From: Candidatus Methylopumilus rimovensis
GTDB lineage: Bacteria > Pseudomonadota > Gammaproteobacteria > Burkholderiales > Methylophilaceae
Direction: 5' to 3'
Assembly: GCF_006364615.1 (NCBI RefSeq)
Contig: NZ_CP040986.1
Coordinates: 868,001-932,000 of the forward strand
DNA length: 64,000 nt
Positions 60,189 through 64,000 of the stretch are shown in pieces; positions within the stretch are counted from its first letter, which is position 1, and every line of letters begins with the position of its first letter. The notes below the pieces were generated by a model, which saw only the letters and a list, made by a program, of their open reading frames with translations, searched no databases and was not told the DNA's origin. A program made the translations under genes and the position numbers.

Positions 60189-60827
60189 TTAAGCAAATAT
60201 CCATAAAATTAGACTTTGACTAATTTGGATAAGCGGAAAAATTATTAAATCGAGAATATGAGTCATTAATAAAATAATTAAAATTAAAAAACCATATCGT
60301 TCAACTTGTGCATACTTATAAGCGAGATGATTAGGTAATAAACTCACAGCAATTCTTCCACCGTCAAGCGGGGGTAATGGAATTAAATTTAATACCATTA
60401 AAGATAAATTAATACTAATGCCTGCAATTCCCATTTGCTGGATAAACAAAGACATCGATTCTGGGAAGTAGGCACTTCGTCCATATAAAATCGTCCAAAA
60501 GATCGCCATAATTAAATTTGAAAAAGGGCCGGCAGCAGCTACCCAAAGCATATCTTTTTTAGGGTGGCGCAAATTCATAAAATTAACTGGCACAGGCTTA
60601 GCCCATCCAAATAAAACACCGCCTAGTAATACAGTTAATGCTGGTAAAAGAAGGGTACCAATGGGATCAATATGCCTTAATGGATTAAGACTGATTCTAT
60701 TTTGGTTATAAGCTGTCAAATCGCCAAAATGCTTGGCAGCATAGCCATGCGCTGCTTCATGAACCGTAATCGCAAAGATAATGGGAAGCGCGTAAACGGT
60801 AACTTTTTGTATAACAGTTAATTCCAT
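60189..60827 (-). CDS. Site-2 protease family (M50) membrane protein
   Basis: 212 residues with about six membrane segments. TVHEAAHGYAAKHFGD gives HExxH (His23, Glu24, His27) and LIPLPPLDGGRIAVSLLP gives the NPDG-type Asp region. It is the short YfhO-like/S2P-like form without a PDZ domain, found just upstream of trpS in betaproteobacteria. The substrate is unknown; intramembrane proteolysis is the family activity. Confidence 0.88.
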   Translation of the reverse strand: MELTVIQKVTVYALPIIFAITVHEAAHGYAAKHFGDLTAYNQNRISLNPLRHIDPIGTLLLPALTVLLGGVLFGWAKPVPVNFMNLRHPKKDMLWVAAAGPFSNLIMAIFWTILYGRSAYFPESMSLFIQQMGIAGISINLSLMVLNLIPLPPLDGGRIAVSLLPNHLAYKYAQVERYGFLILIILLMTHILDLIIFPLIQISQSLILWIFA

Positions 60828-60895
60828 ATATAGAATGTCATTCTATTTGAATATTCTTAAATTCATTCAAGAAATATGTATTTTTCAGAAAAAAT

Positions 60896-61759
60896 TTAGT
60901 TCAATAAGGCATTGACTTCATTCCAAGTTTTCCATATCGGAACGCATGTTTCGGGAAGTTTTGGTAATGACCCCATCTCCCTATAAGAAATACCTGGGCC
61001 ATGATAATCAGAACCTATAGAAGCCAGAAATTCATAATCATCTGCGATTCTTTCAAATTTTAAAGATTGTTCAGTCGTATGGCTTCCTGAAATGACTTCA
61101 ATCCCTTGACCGCCTAATTCTTTAAATTCGCTCAAGAATGCCAAAAGATTATTTTTACCCAAATCATATCGCGCAGGATGAGCGATAGCAGCGATACCAC
61201 CACTTTCATGTATCCATGTGAGTGCATTTTCTAAATTTGTCCATGTATGTTCAATAAAGCCTGGCTTGCCTTTGACGAGATAATTTTTAAATACTGCTCT
61301 CACATCTTTAGCGTGCCCCGTGTCAACTAAAAATCTTGCAAAATGTGTTCGGCCTAAAATGCCTGATTTTGCATATTTTAATGCGCCCTCTAGACTACCT
61401 TTGATACCTATTTGACCAAGCGCATGGGCCATTTGCTTTGCTCTTTCAAATCGCCCGTCTCGAATAGAAGAAAGTCCTTGTAATAAGGTTTTATTTTCTG
61501 AGTCCACATTCAATCCAACAATATGAATCGTGGCCCTTTTCCATGTCACTGAAATTTCAACGCCGTGAATTAAATGCATGCCCAATAATTTTGCTTCTGA
61601 AGTTGCTTCCTTTAAACCTTCCACATCATCATGATCGGTTAAAGAAAGAACCTTGATACCTTTAGTATGAGCATGCCGAACAAGTTCAGTTGGGCTTAAT
61701 AATCCGTCAGATATAGTAGAATGTGAATGAAGATCGATCATGGGTATTAGGTGCTTCAA
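60896..61759 (-). CDS. PHP-domain phosphoesterase, RNase AM-type (YciV)
   Basis: 287 residues. DLHSHSTISDGLLSPTELV at the start and SLTDHDDVEG near 40-49 are the metal-binding PHP motifs, and IAAIAHPARY and GSDYHGPG supply further ligands. It matches E. coli YciV (Rnm), which trims 5' ends of 5S and 23S precursor RNAs and hydrolyses 3',5'-adenosine bisphosphate. Annotated from family resemblance; the exact substrate here is inferred. It stands 69 bases before the M50 gene on the minus strand. Confidence 0.85.
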   Translation of the reverse strand: MKHLIPMIDLHSHSTISDGLLSPTELVRHAHTKGIKVLSLTDHDDVEGLKEATSEAKLLGMHLIHGVEISVTWKRATIHIVGLNVDSENKTLLQGLSSIRDGRFERAKQMAHALGQIGIKGSLEGALKYAKSGILGRTHFARFLVDTGHAKDVRAVFKNYLVKGKPGFIEHTWTNLENALTWIHESGGIAAIAHPARYDLGKNNLLAFLSEFKELGGQGIEVISGSHTTEQSLKFERIADDYEFLASIGSDYHGPGISYREMGSLPKLPETCVPIWKTWNEVNALLN

Positions 61760-61829
61760 TATGAACTACCATAGTATCAGATAGTCTAGACCAAAGATAA
61801 TTTACAAAAGCCATGAGGTAATTTTACAA

Positions 61830-62357
61830 ATGAAATTTCTATTTGATCTCTTTCCTGTCATTCTTTTTTTTATTGCATATAAATTTTCAGACATTTATAC
61901 AGCAACATTAGTCGTTATAGCTGCCACGTTTTTTCAAGTGATCTATAGCAAGCTCATTCATAAAAGAGTGGATAAATTGCTTATATTTAATGCTGTATTG
62001 ATCAGCATCTTAGGTGGCACAACATTATGGCTTCATGATGCAAATTTTATTAAATGGAAGCCCAGTATTTTGTATTGGTTATTAGCAGGCGCGCTTTTAT
62101 TTTTTCATTTTTTCAAGAAAAAAAATCTTGTTAAAAATCTCATGGGCGAACAAATTCGATTAAATGAAAAAACTTGGAATCAAATTAACATGACTTCCGC
62201 AGTATTTTTTGCAGGCTTAGGCGTACTTAATCTATACGTTGCTTTTAATTTTTCAGAAAGTATCTGGGTAAATTTTAAATTATTCGGTATTACAGGATTA
62301 ATCATTTGTTATGCCATATTGATTGGTGTTTTGGCATCAAGAGCTAATCATAAATAA
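61830..62357 (+). CDS. yciB: Inner membrane protein YciB (septation protein A)
   Basis: 175 residues, five membrane segments. MKFLFDLFPVILFFIAYKFS with DLFPV, and GEQIRLNEKTWNQINMTSAVFF (quoted as QIRLNEKTWNQIN) are the YciB/IspZ signature. It is thought to contribute to cell-envelope synthesis and septation and to interact with divisome proteins. It heads yciB-yciI-bolA-parvulin on the plus strand with very short gaps. Confidence 0.93.
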   Translation: MKFLFDLFPVILFFIAYKFSDIYTATLVVIAATFFQVIYSKLIHKRVDKLLIFNAVLISILGGTTLWLHDANFIKWKPSILYWLLAGALLFFHFFKKKNLVKNLMGEQIRLNEKTWNQINMTSAVFFAGLGVLNLYVAFNFSESIWVNFKLFGITGLIICYAILIGVLASRANHK

Positions 62358-62358
62358 T

Positions 62359-62658
62359 ATGTTTTACGCCATCATCGCTAAAGATCAGCAAAATAGCCTC
62401 AATCAAAGATTGGCTCAAAGGCCAGCGCATTTAGCGCGCATTAAAATATTGCAAGATCAAGGAAAGCTGATTCTCGCAGGACCTTTCCCTGCGATCGATG
62501 CGATCGATCCTGGTTTAGATGGCTTTTCAGGAAGTCTTATTGTGGCTGAATTTACTTCGCTAGATGAAGCGATAAGCTGGGCACATGAAGATCCTTTTTA
62601 TACTTCAGGCGTTTATGCTTCTGTTGAAGTAAAACCGTTCAAAAAAACACTTCCTTAA
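62359..62658 (+). CDS. YciI family protein
   Basis: 99 residues from ATG 62359 (MFYAIIAKDQQNSLNQRLAQ). A longer start at 62323 lies in yciB and was rejected. RPAHLARIKIL and GPFPAIDAIDPGLDGFSGSL are YciI hallmarks with a conserved His (RPAHL). YciI proteins share a ferredoxin-like fold and one was shown to have a dehydrochlorinase-like activity; the role here is unknown. It lies 1 base after yciB. Confidence 0.88.
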   Translation: MFYAIIAKDQQNSLNQRLAQRPAHLARIKILQDQGKLILAGPFPAIDAIDPGLDGFSGSLIVAEFTSLDEAISWAHEDPFYTSGVYASVEVKPFKKTLP

Positions 62659-62664
62659 ATATTT

Positions 62665-62913
62665 ATGTTGCAAGATCTTATTAAAGAAAGGCTAGCATTT
62701 TTAGAGCCCTCTCACTTAAGTCTTAAAGACTTAAGTGATCTTCATAAAGGACATAGCGGCAATACAGGTGGCGGCCATTTCGATTTGGAAATTACAAGTT
62801 CGCATTTTTTAGGAAAATCAACGATAATGAGGCATCGCATCATTTACGACGCGCTTAAAGATTTAATTCCTCAAAAAATTCATGCATTAAGTATCAAAGC
62901 TGATTTGCCTTAA
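62665..62913 (+). CDS. BolA family protein
   Basis: 82 residues. SLKDLSDLHKGHSGNTGGGH is a conserved BolA stretch, and SSHFLGKSTIMRHRIIYDALKDL with the HRIIY motif is the helix-turn-helix-like region. BolA proteins pair with monothiol glutaredoxins in iron-sulfur or iron sensing. It lies 6 bases after the YciI gene and 37 before the parvulin gene. Confidence 0.9.
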   Translation: MLQDLIKERLAFLEPSHLSLKDLSDLHKGHSGNTGGGHFDLEITSSHFLGKSTIMRHRIIYDALKDLIPQKIHALSIKADLP

Positions 62914-62950
62914 GGAATCACTCTTCAATGTTAATTATCAAGGAGCTTTA

Positions 62951-63745
62951 ATGTTTTCTTTTATCAAAACCTTTGCCTTTATTTTACTTTTTCAGTTTGG
63001 TGCTTTAGCGCATTCAGCCGATTTAAATATTACAGTGAACGGCAAGCCTATCAAAAAGAATCTCTATGATTTTGTAGTGAAAGATCTTGCAAATCGCGGC
63101 CAAAAAATGGATGACAACCTTAACAATATGATTGTCAATCGTATGATTGCTATGGAACTTATTAACCAAGAAGCTGAAAGAACAGGACTTAGCAAGGACA
63201 CAAACTATCTTTTGAAAGAAGAATTAGCGCGTAAAGAAATGCTATACAACACATTCTTACAAAACTACGTACAAAAAAATCCTATTTCAGAATCTGATAT
63301 TAAAAATGCGTATGAACAATACAAAAAAGATTTGGGAACTCAAGAATTCAATGCAAAACATATTCTTGTTGGAAGCGAGCAAGAAGCTAAAGACGTGATT
63401 ACTGAACTTAATAAAGGTGGAAACTTTAGCAAAATAGCTAAAGAAAAATCAAAAGATCCAGGTTCAAAAGATAAAGGTGGTGATTTGGGTTGGTTTCCAG
63501 CGAACTCAATGGTGAAGCCTTTTGCTGAAGCACTTACCTCAATTAAAAAAGGTAGCTTTACAACCCTACCTGTTCAAACACAATTTGGCTGGCATGTAAT
63601 TAAGCTAGAAGACACAAGAGCACTTCAAGCACCTGAGTTCGATAAAGTAAAAGAAGGTTTAACTAAAACACTTCAACAAAAACAACTTGATAAGCTTGTA
63701 ACAGATCTTAAAGCAAAAGCTAAGATTGTTGATAACCGCAAATAA
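62951..63745 (+). CDS. Periplasmic peptidylprolyl isomerase (parvulin/SurA-PrsA type)
   Basis: 264 residues. A signal peptide covers about 1-23 (cleavage near AHSAD). An N-terminal helical chaperone-like region is followed by a parvulin domain: FNAKHILVGSEQEAK, then KSKDPGSKDKGGDLGWFPA and QFGWHVIKLED. The C-terminal 30 residues form a lysine-rich helix. It isomerises proline peptide bonds and helps fold exported proteins. A clear GGAGC ribosome site precedes it. It is followed by a strong terminator. Confidence 0.92.
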   Translation: MFSFIKTFAFILLFQFGALAHSADLNITVNGKPIKKNLYDFVVKDLANRGQKMDDNLNNMIVNRMIAMELINQEAERTGLSKDTNYLLKEELARKEMLYNTFLQNYVQKNPISESDIKNAYEQYKKDLGTQEFNAKHILVGSEQEAKDVITELNKGGNFSKIAKEKSKDPGSKDKGGDLGWFPANSMVKPFAEALTSIKKGSFTTLPVQTQFGWHVIKLEDTRALQAPEFDKVKEGLTKTLQQKQLDKLVTDLKAKAKIVDNRK

Positions 63746-63771
63746 AGAAATCCATCTTAGGAGTCAGCTAA

Positions 63772-63795
63772 AGCCTGCGTTACGCAGGCTTTTTT
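63772..63795 (+). terminator. Intrinsic terminator after the parvulin gene
   Basis: AGCCTGCG - TTA - CGCAGGCT followed by TTTTT, a perfect 8-bp GC-rich stem. It ends the yciB-to-parvulin transcript about 40 bases upstream of feoA. Confidence 0.95.
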
Positions 63796-63798
63796 GTA

Positions 63799-63820
63799 TA
63801 TAATAATAAGAATCATTATC
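63799..63820 (+). promoter_or_regulatory. Fur box overlapping a -10 element upstream of feoA
   Basis: AATAATAAGAATCATTATC at 63802-63820 matches the 19-bp Fur consensus GATAATGATAATCATTATC at 16 positions. A TATAAT (63799-63804) overlaps its left end, so Fur binding would block RNA polymerase. It lies 13 bases before the feoA ATG. This predicts iron-repressed ferrous iron uptake. Confidence 0.8.
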
Positions 63821-63832
63821 ATTTAGATAACT

Positions 63833-64000
63833 ATGACCACTTTATTAGAATTGTCAGAAGGCCAGAGCGGTATTATCCAAAAGCTTGATATGGATCGCTT
63901 GCTTATTCAAAGGCTCAATGCCATGGGGTTGAGATGCGGCAAAAAAATCACCATCTTAAGAAAGGCGCCACTTAAAGGTCCTTTTCATATCATGATTGAT
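63833..64000 (+). CDS. feoA: FeoA, ferrous iron transport accessory protein, truncated by the window edge
   Basis: Only the first 56 codons are visible, from ATG 63833. They read MTTLLELSEGQSGIIQKLDM, then IQRLNAMGLRCGKKI, then KAPLKGPFHI, the SH3-like FeoA fold with the conserved RLxxMGL(x)xG motif. FeoA aids the FeoB Fe2+ transporter, probably the next gene beyond the edge. It sits behind a Fur box and an upstream terminator, so it is a separate transcript. Confidence 0.9.
   Translation, partial: MTTLLELSEGQSGIIQKLDMDRLLIQRLNAMGLRCGKKITILRKAPLKGPFHIMID

Noticed and set aside
62323-62358. A longer N-terminus for the YciI-like gene
   Set aside because: The extra codons lie inside yciB and the YciI fold begins at MFYAIIAK.

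Overview
The window looks like a compact, AT-rich chromosome segment of a betaproteobacterium, most likely an order Nitrosomonadales / family Methylophilaceae methylotroph (Methylotenera, 'Ca. Methylopumilus' or OM43-like). The reasons are the betaproteobacterial gene orders (tpiA-secG-tRNA-Leu-nuoA..N-DUF2818; thrS-infC-rpmI-rplT-pheST-ihfA-MerR-tRNA-Pro; M50 protease-trpS-scpA-scpB-rluB), very short intergenic gaps, AT-rich composition by eye, and an orphan pqqA encoding the precursor of PQQ, the cofactor of methanol dehydrogenases. Family-level placement is inference. I see no prophage, insertion sequence, CRISPR array, defence island or rRNA operon.

Layout. 1-3.8 kb is a loose region: a truncated DUF2490 outer-membrane-type gene, tRNA-Lys, two small envelope genes, a Gfo/Idh/MocA dehydrogenase, then two very small genes (pqqA and a 22-residue lysine-rich peptide with a perfect Shine-Dalgarno) and two small unknowns. 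3.8-12.8 kb (minus strand) holds an SpmA-SpmB-type membrane protein and the translation operon thrS-infC-rpmI-rplT-pheS-pheT-ihfA-MerR-tRNA-Pro. 12.8-29.5 kb (minus) is tpiA-secG-tRNA-Leu followed by all 14 complex I genes, DUF2818, an epimerase-like gene and tRNA-Val. 29.5-35.8 kb (minus) is DNA repair and lipid: a UDGb-type uracil-DNA glycosylase, a 4-OT-like tautomerase, uvrC, pgsA, three tRNAs (Gly, Cys, Leu), an RpfE-type protein and recJ.

35.9-40.8 kb (plus) runs rlmJ, purB, wrbA, DUF2069, surE, nlpD. 40.7-49.3 kb is mostly minus-strand housekeeping (thioredoxin-like, nitroreductase, Bax inhibitor-1 family, nagZ, queuosine-precursor transporter, L,D-transpeptidase, rlmD, 3'-5' exonuclease, cysM, dsbB) with psiE-like and tadA on the plus strand. 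49.4-56.6 kb (plus) has xseA, kup, an M48 lipoprotein protease, dapD, an ArsC/Spx-like gene, dapE and prmB. 56.6-61.8 kb (minus) has rluB, scpB, scpA, trpS, an M50 protease and a PHP-domain nuclease. 61.8-64 kb (plus) has yciB, a YciI-like gene, bolA, a parvulin and the start of feoA behind a Fur box.

The genes form an ordinary core: aminoacyl-tRNA synthesis and translation initiation, NADH oxidation, DNA repair, lysine/peptidoglycan precursor synthesis (dapD, dapE), cell-wall remodelling (nlpD, nagZ, L,D-transpeptidase), chromosome condensation (scpAB) and rRNA modification (rlmJ, rlmD, rluB). I did not find a clearly new multi-gene system. The observations most worth a second look are the lysine-rich micropeptide and orphan pqqA, a MerR-family gene with no ATG/GTG/TTG start before its DNA-binding domain, an infC gene that appears to start at AUC, a 21-bp palindrome in front of dapD, and the absence of pcm and rpoS beside surE-nlpD.
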